DNA from: Bryum argenteum
Taxonomy: Eukaryota; Streptophyta; Bryopsida; Bryales; Bryaceae
DNA: 64,000 nt
Reading direction: 5' to 3'
Assembly (NCBI GenBank): GCA_037043015.1
Contig: CM073331.1
Location: 5,467,305-5,531,304 of the forward strand
Shown here: piece after piece, positions 22,808 through 34,574 of the stretch
How the letters are laid out: each line of letters opens with the position of its first letter
Position numbering within the stretch: position 1 is the stretch's first letter
Position numbers and translations under genes: made by a program
The notes under the pieces: generated by a model
Seen by the model: only the letters and a program-made list of their open reading frames with translations
Databases searched by the model: none
What the model was told of the DNA's origin: nothing

Positions 22808-23102
22808 TAAGGGGCGAGCGTGAATGAAGTATTCGTTCGTAATGCTGATAACCGGATGCCCACCAGACAAGGGGAAATTGGAACAACACTACTTCACCCT
22901 TTCAAGGGTGGACACTATAACTACGCTAGTTTCTAGTGCCTTGAAGATACTTGACATAGTATCGCCTCAAAGGGCTCTCAGGTACCCATACAACAAGGTC
23001 CAAGGACCCTTACGATAGTTGGGCCGACACGGGGAATAGAACCCAGGACCTCCTCATTGTGGGCCATGAGCCTCTACCACCAGCCAACGCCTGTGGTGCC
23101 TT
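22808..23102 (-). mobile_element. tRNA-derived SINE, internally deleted copy
   Basis: On the minus strand it starts AAGGCACCACAGGCGTTGGC, with B-box-like GGTTCTATTCC, and ends in the family tail ATTCACGCTCGCCCCTTA. It matches the SINE at 28832-29188 except for a missing segment after the tRNA-like head. No target duplication was recognised. Confidence 0.75.
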
Positions 23103-23537
23103 TGAAGGGGCCGTATATAGAGATTGTAGACGTTTTCAGCCATCTCGTTATTTAGTCGTTTTTTTCTAGTTAGATTTGATTTTTTTGAAGTTCTCCCCCA
23201 AGAAGGTTTTACCATGGATACCATCTGTAATGGTTTACACTAAAAACTGAAATGTTTAAAATGTAAGATAGCTTATCTTGCTTTGATTTTAAGAAAATAA
23301 AAAAACAGGAGAAGTTTTACGTAGTGAAGGAGAATAGGATCTCCTAATGTTTTGGTCCACATGACACTCAATAAGTCAAATACAAGTTGTTTGGTCAAGA
23401 TCTTAATTTCTTAAGGTCATTTTCATATGCGACATTTTCTTTGGAAGTGCATTTTTTTTTGCTTAAAATGGGCCGAGACATATAGGGGTTAAATTTCATT
23501 AAATTAATAAGAGAATATAAATTGGATTGAAGTTTAA

Positions 23538-24116
23538 CCCCTAACTTTCCTTGGTGATTTTTGGGAGCTTGAAACCTCAAAACTGTAATTATCTACTTCT
23601 ATGCACTCCCGAGGGTGTGAATAAATTGTTTTTCCTTTTTTAAGACTTCCAACCGTAAGATCTTGTACCTAAGACTATTTTTGGTTGTTGATCCAAAATT
23701 TGACCGTTGGATGTTTGCCGTTTGAGAGATCATAACATACAAAGTTTGTCTCCGAAGTTTTTTTGGGCATTACGAAGATTGGTTTTGAAAATTTTGGAGG
23801 CTGCCCTTCTAAAATTGGTAAGCTTTTTGACTTGGATCATTTTGAAATTTGAGTAGTGATTTAGTAATAAACATATTTCCAAAAAAAATTTTGAAAATTT
23901 TACTTTTTTAAGCTGCCCTTTTTCGACTTGAAACCTAAACTTTATTTGCATGAAGGTTTTAAAATTGGAATTTGACTTTGAAAATTTTACCACATACACT
24001 TTGCAGTATAAGGAGCACCCAATAAAAATCTTAGGCAAAAAGTTTACTCTTAACTACTTCATCTACACTGCCCGAATGTGCAAAAACCCGTTTTGGGCTT
24101 CAAGGAATGTTAGGGG
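23538..24116 (+). mobile_element. TTAA-flanked MITE (about 580-bp family)
   Basis: TTAA at 23534-23537 and 24117-24120 flank ends CCCCTAACTTTCCTTGG and, inverted, CAAGGAATGTTAGGGG. The interior matches 58410-58974 (TTTGAGTAGTGATTTAGTAA block). It is non-coding. A TTAA target with CCC...GGG ends is the behaviour of piggyBac-type elements. Confidence 0.75.
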
Positions 24117-24120
24117 TTAA

Positions 24121-25194
24121 CTAAAAAGTTGTAGCATCGTAAAACTCATTGCATGACATGTGGACCAAAATTTGAGAGATGACACCTCATAGATTGCGAG
24201 ATCATAAAGTAATAGAACTTAAAAAACATTACAAAATCTCAGCATTTCATTTTAAATTAAAAATGTTACCAATAGACTCATTTTAATACAAAATCACCAA
24301 CTACAAAGATGGATACCTTCATCTCAATAACACGGTAAAACTTGTGATAGACTTATTGTAGGTCATGTAAATCAAAATTTGAATTGTCAAGCTTTGTATG
24401 TTGCAAGATCATAACGTATTGGTACTAAAACAGTGTACAAATTTGACCATTTTCACTTTAGAGTGGAAATTTTACCAACAAAGCTACTACAATGAAAAAA
24501 TATTCAATCAGAAAGTTCTTCCTCTTCACCTCAATAACACCCTTGCACCAAAACTGGACTCAAATAATAGCCTTGCAATGGTGAAACTTGCCAAGAAGTT
24601 TACAAAGAAAAAGTTGTCCGAAAATTAAGCCCCTTGCATTTAAATCCATGCCTCATCTTCAAAACATCTTTGATTGAGTTAAGCTCTCTAACACTGACAA
24701 GACTCTATTTGGAATCCATCTCAAAATATAAAGTCAAAATTTGACAGTGGATGGAGGAGATATAGCTTCTCAAAAATCTGATTTTTCACTTTTTCCCATT
24801 GTATGAACATCATTGCACATCCAATACAAAAAGTATTTGAATCAAAAAAATTATGACTATAAAATTCTTGGAAGTTATCATAGAATTATGAATATGAAAT
24901 TTATATATATCCTAAAAAACCGCATTTGATTTCACATAATAGGCTTGCAATGGTAAAACATGCCTTTTACATGCCTTATACCAAAAAACCCAATTACAAA
25001 AGGTGCTTACACTCAAGTGCATGCCATTATTTTATTTTTGGAGATCTGCAATTCTTACCATAGAAACTAGACTTGATTTGGGACCCAACCAAGTGATTTT
25101 TCCCAAATCAGAGTTTGGATGGAAACTTATGGCTCTTTAAAGTTTTTGCCTTTCATCCATAATGTCCAAAAACGATATTGAAGTCATTCAAGGG
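24121..25194 (+). mobile_element. Degenerate copy of the about 970-bp TTAA MITE family
   Basis: Shares CCTCATAGATTGCGAGATCA, GGCTTGCAATGGTAAAACAT and ATGGCTCTTTAAAG-type blocks with 43134-44104. The left end is lost where it abuts the TTAA of the previous element; the right end reads CAAGGGTTAA at about 25189-25198. Confidence 0.6.
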
Positions 25195-25198
25195 TTAA

Positions 25199-26190
25199 AG
25201 GTTAAAATCCAAAATCTCTATATATAAAAGAACACGATGTTTGTCTGTCCTTGGCAATGCATGGTCATGGTTATGGTCATCATACCCAATTTGAAGAGTT
25301 CTAAAAATTTTGAAGAGTTTCCATAAGTGGTATTTGATTGTTATTAAGAGTTTATTAAATGTTAAGAATATAACAAGGAGGCAAAGGGAGAAACATGAAA
25401 ATGGAAGCAAATAAGAAGTCAAGGGGCGATGAAGGGAACATTGGAGAGAATCTAGGAATGGGGAACAAATGATAGAAATTGAGAACGGGGGATGGGAGCT
25501 AGGAACAAATAATGAGAACGAGGAATGAATGATGGGAACGGGGAACGAATGATGAAAACCAATAAGGGAAGTTGGAGCATGAGGAACCAGGAACAAAAGA
25601 TGGGAACCATAAACGAGAGTTTGGAGATAGAGAACCAGTAAGAAGAGAATAGAGAATGGGGAACCATATTGATTGCATCTCCCATAATTTCAACATCACC
25701 AAAAACCTCCAACTTGGTGTTTTTTTCATACCTAGGTTTGGATTTTTATACATTTTATAAATTTCAATCTAACCTTTTTGATGTCTGTGTCGAGAGGACA
25801 GGGGTAAGGACTTGTGACTACATTAAAATATTGCGTAGCACCCAAGTCGGCCAATCAACTCACCTATCAATTCTACAAAAGAAAGTGAGCTGTATTCCAG
25901 AAGTGATATCAATTACTTTCTTCTACACATGTTTATTTAACGATTCTCCAAAATTAATTTGAACTCAAACTTAACCCAGACTAAAGGTGATAAAAAGTTG
26001 ATTAGCTTTAGGTGGAAAACAGATGTCCATTAGAAGTAAGCAACCTCGTACATATGATTATAGGCCCCCTCAAAAAAATAGGATAATCTATAGAAATATC
26101 AAATGTTTTATTAGATTCTTTTGCACTTCCATAGATATCTTTTAACCTTCCAATTTTGCAAATTTTGAACTAAAACATTTCTATACCTAA
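25199..26190. other. AT-rich DNA with a degenerate about 21-bp repeat
   Basis: Within 25455-25665 the motif GGGAACRAATGATGRGAAC recurs with many changes, giving the odd Pro/Ser/Phe-rich open frames on the minus strand. Nothing else was recognised. Confidence 0.5.
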
Positions 26191-26360
26191 GAGACGTTTT
26201 ACATGGGGAGTCAAGTTGTTCATGGGCCAAAAAAGGGCATAAGTCTTTCTCATGTGATTGATTCATATTTCGAATTCAAACAAATGCATCAATCACATGT
26301 GAGGAATCTTCTCCCTACCTCGGTCTCAATAACTGCTTGACTCCCCATATAAAGCGTCCC
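26191..26360 (+). mobile_element. Short MITE with 25-bp TIRs, second copy
   Basis: Left end GAGACGTTTTACATGGGGAG and inverted right end GGGACGCTTTATATGGGGAG, both continuing TCAAG. The size and ends match 17000-17167. Similar single ends occur at about 26407 and 27060-27081, suggesting an older, larger relative spanning 26407-27081. Confidence 0.65.
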
Positions 26361-26406
26361 TGAGGAATAGAGAACACCTTCTATGGTTTACAAACCTTGA
26401 ACCTAA

Positions 26407-27081
26407 GGGATGTTTTACATCGAAAGTCAAGGACAACAAATCTCCAAACCAATTCACTTACACTTTGAGCTTAATTGAGCCACTTGAAGAACACATTAAA
26501 CATTTAACAAAAGTGGGGGCCAATTCCCCCATGTGTAAAGCCCTTGGGTCCGATTTGTAAAAGAAAAAAACAAGGCCATGGGGCCAATTCGTATTGTTAG
26601 CTACATCCCATGCTTTTGATTTGTTCACATTAAAATATTTTAGTGATAATAATGATTTTGTATCAAAATCTAGCAACGACCTCCACGCCATGAATTGACC
26701 TTCTATTCTTGTATCTCCAGAGGGCGGGCCATGTCAAAACTTGTACCCCACCCATTACAATATAATTTTAGAAAATTGGCTTTTACTCCCCATGTAAGCC
26801 CTTCTCACTATTCGTGAAGAACCGTCGGTAAAGAGTTAGGTTGTTTTCCGACTCATATTCTAAATATCACCAAAGTATCACATGGGTATTTACCAAGTAT
26901 CATGCACATATCAAATAGAATTACCGAATAATTTTATGAAGAAGGGGATAATAGCTGGATTGTGTTAAAAACTTCCTCAACAGTGATTCTCTAGCCAATT
27001 TCAAGAAGTGGACCAGTCACGACAGAGAATTTGACCATGAATTGGCCCCATCAATGGCTTAGCCCCTCGTGTAAAACGGCC
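26407..27081 (+). mobile_element. Possible larger, diverged member of the GGGAC...GTCAAG MITE family
   Basis: Left end GGATGTTTTACATCGAAAGT and right end CCCCTCGTGTAAAACGGCCC are imperfect inverted matches to the family ends. An internal CTCCCCATGTAAGCCC near 26788 suggests another nested or rearranged copy. Boundaries are tentative. Confidence 0.35.
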
Positions 27082-27870
27082 CTATGTTGAAGAACGAGCG
27101 CCTAACCAATCGAGAGTGCCCGAAGGCGCAGGATCGGTAGAAGCAGCTCCGTTGCCCCGAAGCTGACTGCAGTCTCCCCCCACAGCTCAACTTCTATGAA
27201 GGAGCCGCTCGTCCGCCACTATTCTTTGTCGTCTTCCTTGACCTCGGTGAACACCCAGATCCAGCAAGACCCCGGCTGGTGCGTCAACCTACGAGTGATC
27301 GTCACTCAAAGGACTGAGAGCAATGGATCAGAAACAAGTATACGGAAGAACGGTGCAGTTCTCCGGTCGCAATTACTCCCATTCTCAAGGAATTCTTCCG
27401 AAAATGAGCCCTGAAGCTCCAATCCTTCGGAGATTCCAGGTTCGACAGACGATTCCTATCCACTTGGCAAAGTCCTCCAGCCCCTTTTCGAGAGCTTTGA
27501 GATGGGCTGATCATGTGGATTTTCTATTTTCTGCAACGAGGGAGTGAAGGTCGCGATTTTCATGGAATAATGAGACCTTTACAGGGCGTGTGGTCATCAT
27601 CCTGTGAAGTGATTTTGTAGACCATAAGTTACCCCCGCCTTTCTTAGTGGCCATTGATCCATTCCTGGCTTGGCTTTCGTCGCCGCTACGACAAATGGCA
27701 GTGTCGAGGAGGCTCCGAACATTATCGCCCCGTTGCTGGCAGCGATGCATTGGCTGGAAAGATTCGCTCGACATCCTCGGAATTGCTCGGAATGTGAAAT
27801 TAGTTCAATGCAGCAAAGGATTTCCCTTAATTAGTGTGGAAAAAATAAATATAGAAATAAATAACTAATC
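27082..27870. other. GC-richer island, possible gene remnant
   Basis: Base composition is markedly less AT-rich than the flanks. Several 60-87 codon frames overlap on both strands, but none shows a motif I know and no splice chain was found. It could be a decayed gene or a fragment carried by a transposon. Confidence 0.3.
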
Positions 27871-27946
27871 GAATTCCTTATTCCTCCCAATTGGGTAAAT
27901 TTTTGAAGTTTATGTAATTAAAATAGATATCTATCATTTTATTTAA

Positions 27947-28308
27947 CCCTTAAACGCCCATGGGGTCTAAAACGGGCAGCCCAAAATTGGATCACAGCAT
28001 CTTTTGGACTTGGGCATCATGAATAGTGCACTTTTTAAACTTGGGCACCATGAATGAACCAATCAATGATGAGCTTGCAACCTCCTACAAGGTTATGTAC
28101 AACCCCAACCTTGCTACCACAGTCCTTTCAAAGAACAAAATCACTCATACAAATTGTGATTTGAATTGTAAAATTTCACTTTTTGAATGCATTACAAAGA
28201 GGTGACCATTTTGACATCAAAATATAAGTGAAAAGTTGAGTACAGTGAGAGCTACAGAGAAGATTCTGTTGCAAGGTGACCCCTCGGGTCACCTTGGGCG
28301 TTTAAAGG
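27947..28308 (+). mobile_element. TTAA-flanked MITE, 362-bp family
   Basis: TTAA at 27943-27946 and 28309-28312 flank ends CCCTTAAACGCCCATGGGG and, inverted, the TGGGCGTTTAAAGG end. It is exactly the same length (362 bp) as the inverted copy at 34209-34570 and shares AAACGGGCAGCCCAAAATTG and TTGCAACCTCCTACAAGGTT. No coding capacity. Confidence 0.85.
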
Positions 28309-28831
28309 TTAAGGCAAGTAGTTTGTAACATTGTTTTGTTTTGTGAAATTATGATATGGGGGAGTGGGATCTGGGCAGCATGAGATGTCGTTGGAAGGGG
28401 GGTTATTTTTTTAGAGTTGTGATAAACAATCGGATCGCAAAACAGGGCGATGTGTCTCTAGATAATGAATTTTGAAGTATTTATGGCCCTCAAATGAACA
28501 GAAAACAAAAATGACCTTTTTTAGATTTAGCACAAAAACCAAGAGTGGCATGGTCAAAGTATTTAAGTGAGCGTGGCAACGCCGTGAGGGCATACCTTAG
28601 TCAAGCTTATTTTGAGCCTCAATCGACCTCAAAGGTTACTCAACATTAGTAAACAATTGTTTTTTATTTTTAATATTTTATTTGAAAAAGAAAAAATTAG
28701 TTCATAAAAACCTTAACCCCAATTTCGTAGAAATGGCATTCTTTTGCTAAAATGGCACTCCTCAAATTCCCGAAGGGTAATCCATAAACCACGTGATAGT
28801 ACATAATTTGAAGGACTGGTGATCTTATAGA

Positions 28832-29188
28832 AAGGCACCGCAAGCCTTGGCTTGGTGGTTTGGGCTTAGGCCGCCAATGAGGAGGTCGTGGGTTCTATTC
28901 CCCATGCTGGCGTGGTGCTCACCACTATAGTCCACCCAACTATTGTGGGGGGTCTTTGGACCTTGTTGTATGGGTACCTTAAAGCCCTTTGGGGGATATT
29001 ATGTCAAGTATCTTCAAGGCATTAGTAACTAGGCTAGAAACTAGCGTAGTTATAGTGTCAACCCTCGAGAGGGGGAAGTAGTATTGTTCCAATTTCCCCT
29101 TGTCCGGTGGCCATCGGGATATTAGCATTACGAACGGACACTTCATTCACGACGCCCCTTAGAAAGGGACCGGAGTTTCTATCTCATC
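28832..29188 (+). mobile_element. tRNA-derived SINE with 12-bp target duplication
   Basis: A perfect 12-bp direct repeat TGATCTTATAGA (28820-28831 and 29189-29200) brackets a 357-bp unit. The head has a pol III A-box-like TGGCTTGGTGG (28848-28858) and a B-box-like GGTTCTATTCC (28891-28901) at tRNA spacing. The body continues to the tail ACTTCATTCACGACGCCCC and ends TTTCTATCTCATC, without a poly(A). Related copies lie at 22808-23102, 59622-59904 and, decayed, 30010-30215. It is non-coding and would need LINE enzymes to move. Confidence 0.9.
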
Positions 29189-30009
29189 TGATCTTATAGA
29201 TTATAAATGATATCATATAAATATGAGCGATTTCTCAAAACTGGTGTGATATTACAGAGTACACCATTGTGTGGCCATGCAAATGCAAGTTTTGGTATAA
29301 TGCCATTTCAACAGGATTCCTTCTAGAAAATTCAAGACATGGAAGTTAGAGACCCCGTAAATTGGTGTGAAAATCACCTCATTTGGGGAGCCCGTCTTCC
29401 TAGTAGCCTATGCAATAGTGCCGTTGCGGCAAAATTCTTGTCAGCGGGCCCGCCCACAGCCTCACCGGGACCTTTTCTCCAGGCTGGGTTGCGGGACCTT
29501 TCTCCACAGACACGGTTATAGGTCCACCCACCTCGTTCAGAATGAGAGCTTCTAAGTGAGAATGACACAATTCACAGATAAGGTTCAGAATGGAGCATAT
29601 TCCATTCTAGTGCCTCGCTTCTCCTTCCAATGAGGTCACACTGCCCTTCATCATGAATGCCATCACGGTCACTCATTTCTCTTTAACAAATAATGTCCAT
29701 TTTTATCTCACTTATTATCACCAATTTGGATGTTTAAGTAGAATGCTTTTTAAAAAACACAAAAGTCTTATTGGAAGTTTTAGACAAGTTTTGACAAAGT
29801 GCATATTCTTCTACTTTCTTTTGAAGAGCTCGTAAGTCTTCTTAGAATGTAATTTCGAGCTCTCATTCAAATAGAATGTGACTTCTAACCTATTATGAGA
29901 GGTTGGTGTGAATAGATTGTTTGTTTGACGTAGCGTTAGAGGTTTGTCTGGACTCTGAGGTCATTATATGGATGGTAGGATTACTATTGAGGGTGAAGAG
30001 TATGTTAGT

Positions 30010-30215
30010 TTCTACCTAGCTACTACTACATTACCTCAAAGATACCTCATATCTAATTCACCTCATGGGTTTTGAGGTACTCATAGAGTAGGGTCCAAGA
30101 ACACCTGACACCATAGTTGGGTGAACTATGGTGATGAGTACCATGTCAACATGCTCACAACTTGCTCTTTGAGGACCATTAGGCTGGACCACCAAGCCAA
30201 GGTTTGTGGTGCGTT
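30010..30215 (-). mobile_element. Decayed SINE copy
   Basis: Blocks such as GGTCCAAGAACACCTGACAC, AGTTGGGTGAACTATGGTGA and CCACCAAGCCAAGGTTTGTG match the minus orientation of the 28832 SINE family with many substitutions. Confidence 0.6.
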
Positions 30216-30295
30216 AGGCTTGTTCGAATTCAATGTAGTTTGTATAATACCGAGATTATTTGATTTTGTGTCTTTTTGCAACTATAGTTGTCATA

Positions 30296-30298
<3 letters not shown>

Positions 30299-30332
<34 letters not shown>
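30299..30332. repeat. Poly(T) tract
   Basis: A run of about 34 T residues. It could be the tail of a minus-strand retroposon, but no body was recognised. Confidence 0.9.
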
Positions 30333-30651
30333 CTAGGGCGATTCTTGAAACATGTAATAGAATTTACAACAACTAATTTCAATCAAGTGGAATTTGGTGA
30401 CAACTAAATATTAGGATAATAGAAAATCTCAGTTCTGACAAAAGTAACAAAGTATGTTGAGTTCTTATGAAATTGATGTCCTAGTTTCTAACTATTGCAT
30501 GACAAGATGCATTGATGATTATTGCTTTTATTGCATTGATGATTATTGCATAAAATTATCTTTTCCTTTTCATTTATATATTTATTTGTTTGGTTATCCA
30601 TTGACAAATCTCCTATGGTATCCTATGGTATTAATTGAAGAAGCTAATTAG

Positions 30652-30752
<101 letters not shown>

Positions 30753-31848
30753 TCTACATATAATATATAGATAGATGTAGAATTTTTTCACAAATGAAAA
30801 ATTGTAAGAACATTTAACATACTTATGTCTTTGTAGAGTCGCGACCTTAAGTATCAAGAATCATCATAAAGCAAGTAATGAATCTCATTTGCCAGTTGAT
30901 TGATGTTGCAAATGTTCAATAGCGTTGCATCAAATGGATTCCATCTCCATGTGGTCAAAATGATGTTTTCCGAAAGTCACAATCTATGTTTAAATACAAT
31001 CAAATTATTATAAAAACACTTAAAACTAATCCATTACCACCTCAACTTAGTGCATTGTCAAAATGAGCATACACTTGATTTGCATCACCTATAAGTAAAG
31101 CAAGTGTATAATTGTACATTTGTAAATACAACATGCCATGGCTTGATGATTGGAGCTCATAGCCCCAGTGAAGAGCTTCTAATTTTGCACCTCCATGCCA
31201 ACATGGTAGTCACCACCTTAATTCAACGTGTCATCAACCCCTATAAGAGAAGCTCTACAATTACGTCCAAGATGGCCATATCACGAAACCTCAAAACCAT
31301 ATCACGATAAATCCAATCGTTGGATCTTGTTTATAAACTGTCTTATCAATCTATCCAAAAATTTATACCGCATTTCACCATCCGGATCTTGAGTTCTATT
31401 TAATCAAAGTTTCACTTGTACAAAAACAACACATCTTTTTTGAACAACATCATGACTTTAGGGTATTAAACACCCAAAATGTTATCAAAACAAGATCCTA
31501 CAATTGGAACTCCTACAATTTGGTCTGGCATACCTCTCGGAGTGCATAGAAATAAAAAATTGCAGTTTTGAGGTTTCAAGTTTCAAAAAACACAAAGATT
31601 TTTAGAAGTTCAGTAATAACTTTTGAAACCTACATTTTGACAAACTTATCAAAAGAGTAATAAAGTTCAGTGTAAATAATTCAAAACTTTTTTGATAAAT
31701 AACTTCCTATCTTAAAGGAAAGAAACATGTTACATGTCTCTCTCTATTGTCACACTAAAGGTGAAGGGGATGATGAGTCATCATTACCCACTCTAATAAG
31801 CTCACATGCCACGTTTCACGCTCGGTTTGTCGCGCAGTTGGTGGGGAC

Positions 31849-31858
31849 CATATATACT
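31849..31858 (+). promoter_or_regulatory. Candidate TATA box of the OEP16 gene
   Basis: CCATATATACTATTG about 295 bases before the ATG, followed by pyrimidine-rich 5' leader sequence. A good donor (GTGAGT at 32027) and acceptor (TTTGCAG ending 32126) define a probable 5' UTR intron, which explains the distance. Confidence 0.4.
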
Positions 31859-32145
31859 ATTGCCACTCACTCTTATCTCTCCACTTGTCCCCAGCTGCTG
31901 CATCGTTCTCGCTTGCTTTGCCCTCCCCCTCATCCTCTGCCCAGCCCCATTCAGGTGAACCTCAGACTCTTCCTTGCTTTGAACCCCAATTTTGCAGCAA
32001 ACCCACAACCTCGCTCACCTCGATTCGTGAGTTTCCAGCTCCGGAATCCGCTTTTGCATGTCCACATTCTGTTTCTTAGCCGCAGCTCGTCTTTTCTTGT
32101 TGACAATGTGATAATAGTGTTTGCAGACACTTTTTAGCCAACAAA

Positions 32146-33107
32146 ATGGTGCGATCAAGGTTGTCAGCGTCCGTGGAGGCACCCAAGCTCGATGTCATTG
32201 TCGACTGCGGTCACCCCCTTCTCAACGTCGCCGTTGATGGGCTCATCAAAGTTGGCGGGGTGAGTGTGTGTGATTGAATATTTGAATATTCCCGCTCTTT
32301 TGTCGCTGTCTTGGTACTTATTGAAATCTTTCTGTGTTTCCTCTGCAGGTTGGCGTTGCCCATGCTGCTGTGCAAGATACATTCCGCATCTTGAGGAGCG
32401 GTATGTATTTGTTGTTTTTTTTTGGTGTTTTGGCTTGTGTTGTGGTTTTAGTCTTATGTGAAGTAGTTTCGTGATTACAGAGCAGGTGACGAAGAACGAC
32501 TTGGAGAAGTTGGTGAAGCGGGCTGGTCGTGAAGGTCTCCAATGGGGTATGTATCCGATGCATGTTTGTAGAGAATGTGATATAGTACTTTATGAAGTCC
32601 GAAGTCTCTTCTGGAATGTGAAGTTGGAGTTTCCGTTCTGTTTTTGAAGATTTCGAAGTTTCTAAGATTGATGAAAACGACGTTTTGTATTAGAGAATAT
32701 GGTGTTTTACTGAGTTTGAAGTGACTTCTGATTCACATTGTTTTGTTCTCGGAGTTTTTAGGATTGATGAATAAGGTATTGAGATATCATTGACGGATCT
32801 GGTGATGCAGGAACCGTTGCTGGTGTGTACGCCGGAGTTGAATACTCTCTGGAGAAGGCTCGTGGAGTCTCGGACTGGGTACGATCTCTTTTGAATACAT
32901 TCGCATGGTCTAATGAGAAACATATCTGTTTCGATGTTTATTAAGGGATGATTTGCTTTGCAGAAAAATGCCGCGATTGGAGGAGCTGTGACGGGAGCCA
33001 TTCTGTCGATCGGCGAGGGAGGTTTCACCAGGGACAAGATGGTGCAGCACGCCATCACTGGTGCAGGTCTTGCAACTGCATCCGAGTTCATCCGCAACTT
33101 GATCTAA
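32146..33107 (+). CDS. OEP16: Outer envelope pore protein 16 (OEP16), Tim17/22/23-PRAT family
   Basis: Five exons: 32146-32259, 32349-32400, 32481-32546, 32811-32878 and 32964-33107. All have GT-AG borders and join in frame to give 147 residues, the family's usual length. The protein starts MVRSRLSASVEAPKLDVIVD and contains LLNVAVDGLIKVGGVGVAHA, the E-Q-V-T-K-N-D-L-E-K-L-V-K loop, a Gly-rich helix GTVAGVYAGVEYSLEKARG and the C-terminal helices KNAAIGGAVTGAILSIGEGG and ITGAGLATASEFIRNLI. This four-helix layout is that of OEP16, a cation-selective, amino-acid-related channel of the plastid outer envelope and member of the PRAT (preprotein and amino acid transporter) family. It has no transit peptide, as expected. 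A 5' UTR intron is likely at 32027-32126. The isoform (16-1 or 16-2) cannot be set. Confidence 0.92.
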
Positions 33108-33901
33108 ACAATCAACTAGGAAATGGTTAATGCTGGGCCAGAACGTCATCATGATGGGTAGAAGCTTGTCATGCTCTGATGCAATCTTTCTACAGCTTAG
33201 CATGTTGAAAATTCCATCGTTTGTATTTCTATATGGCCAGGAATGATGAGGATAGCAGGAAAAAACTTTTGTTGTAAATTTTTATCCTCTATTTCCATTT
33301 GTGTCCTTGTTCAAAGCTTTTGTGTAATTGAAGATCGGACTCTTTGATGAATTTTCTGTCTCTAGGATTGTTCATGAATCTGTAAAACCCACATGCATAC
33401 TATCCGGGATATTGATGCCGATAGTGACGGTCTGTGAGTGGAGGGTTGGATTGCATTCAAGCTCTATTGGTCGATGAGGACGCAGACGTGTATGATACTG
33501 TAATAACGAATTGGCTTCAACCTATTTCAGTATGGTTGGAGGGACGTATGATTCTTTTCTCATCTTCGAAACAGCATGTCAGTGGAGGATATACGACGTT
33601 AGAGTTTGGAAATGGTGCGACGTTCAAGAAAAAGACATTTTTAAAAATTTGAAATAGAAGCTGACGGATATTATTGGTTATGTAAATCTGGGGATCATTG
33701 GATGATTAGAAATAATAGCAAAATAGAATTAGTCCTCCTAAAGTGATATCGTAGAATAACGGGAGGGAGCCACTATGATCACACCCCTCTCTTTGCTGCG
33801 GTCACACTCCTGGAATAGCAATTTTCAGTTTTTCTTAATACAAGGACCTTCTTGAAATGAACAACTCTCTAGCCGAACATTTCTTTTTATAGTAGTAGCT
33901 T
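33108..33901. other. 3' flank of OEP16 up to the LINE target site
   Basis: Contains the OEP16 3' UTR and unremarkable sequence. A 72-codon open frame at 33434-33652 has protein-like stretches but no recognised motif. Confidence 0.5.
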
Positions 33902-34208
33902 TATTGGTAGGATTTTTAATTTTTTTTTAATTTTTTTTTTTTTTTTGACACAAATAAAGAAGAACCTTTACTGCAAGGAGAAGTTTACAAAGTGACCGCC
34001 GCTAGGTCTGGTGAAGCCGGACCATGTCTAGCTTAGCCGGACAAGGTCTGGGCTGACATACAATTCTAGGCATCTATGTTTTCCATAAGATGCCAACTTG
34101 GGTGATCATTTCTCCATGTAGCTAGGACACCATTGAATCACCAATTGCTCTTGAAGTGTTCAATGAGGTCCCACTACTTGTCCGGGTTTTTGGAACAAGC
34201 TTTCTTAA

Positions 34209-34570
34209 CCCTTAAACGCCCAAGCAAGCCCGAGGGGCTTGATTTCAACGGAATCTGCTCTGTAGCTCTCACTGCAATCAACTTTTCACTTATATTTTGA
34301 TGTCAAACTGGTCACCGTCTTGTGATGCATTCAAAAAGTGAAATTTTACAATTCAAATCACAACTTGTATGTATGATTTTATGGTTTGAAAGGATTGTGG
34401 TAGGTAGTTTGGGGTTGTACATAACCTTGTAGGAGGTTGCAAGCTCATCATTGATTGGTACATGCATGGTGACCAAGTTCAAAAAGTGCACTATTCATGA
34501 TGCCCAAGTCCAAAAGATGCTGTGATCCAATTTTGGGCTGCCCGTTTTAGACCCCATGGGCGTTTAAGGG
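34209..34570 (-). mobile_element. TTAA-flanked 362-bp MITE nested in the LINE
   Basis: TTAA at 34205-34208 and 34571-34574. It matches 27947-28308 in inverted orientation and with identical length. It interrupts the LINE coding end after the residues GKLAWKKV; LINE sequence resumes at 34204 (CTTGTTCCAAAAACCCGG on the minus strand) and continues to the A tail. Confidence 0.9.
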
Positions 34571-34574
34571 TTAA

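Noticed and set aside
25195..25753. Pro/Ser/Phe-rich overlapping frames on the minus strand
   Set aside because: They follow a degenerate 21-bp DNA repeat and show no domain or splice structure.
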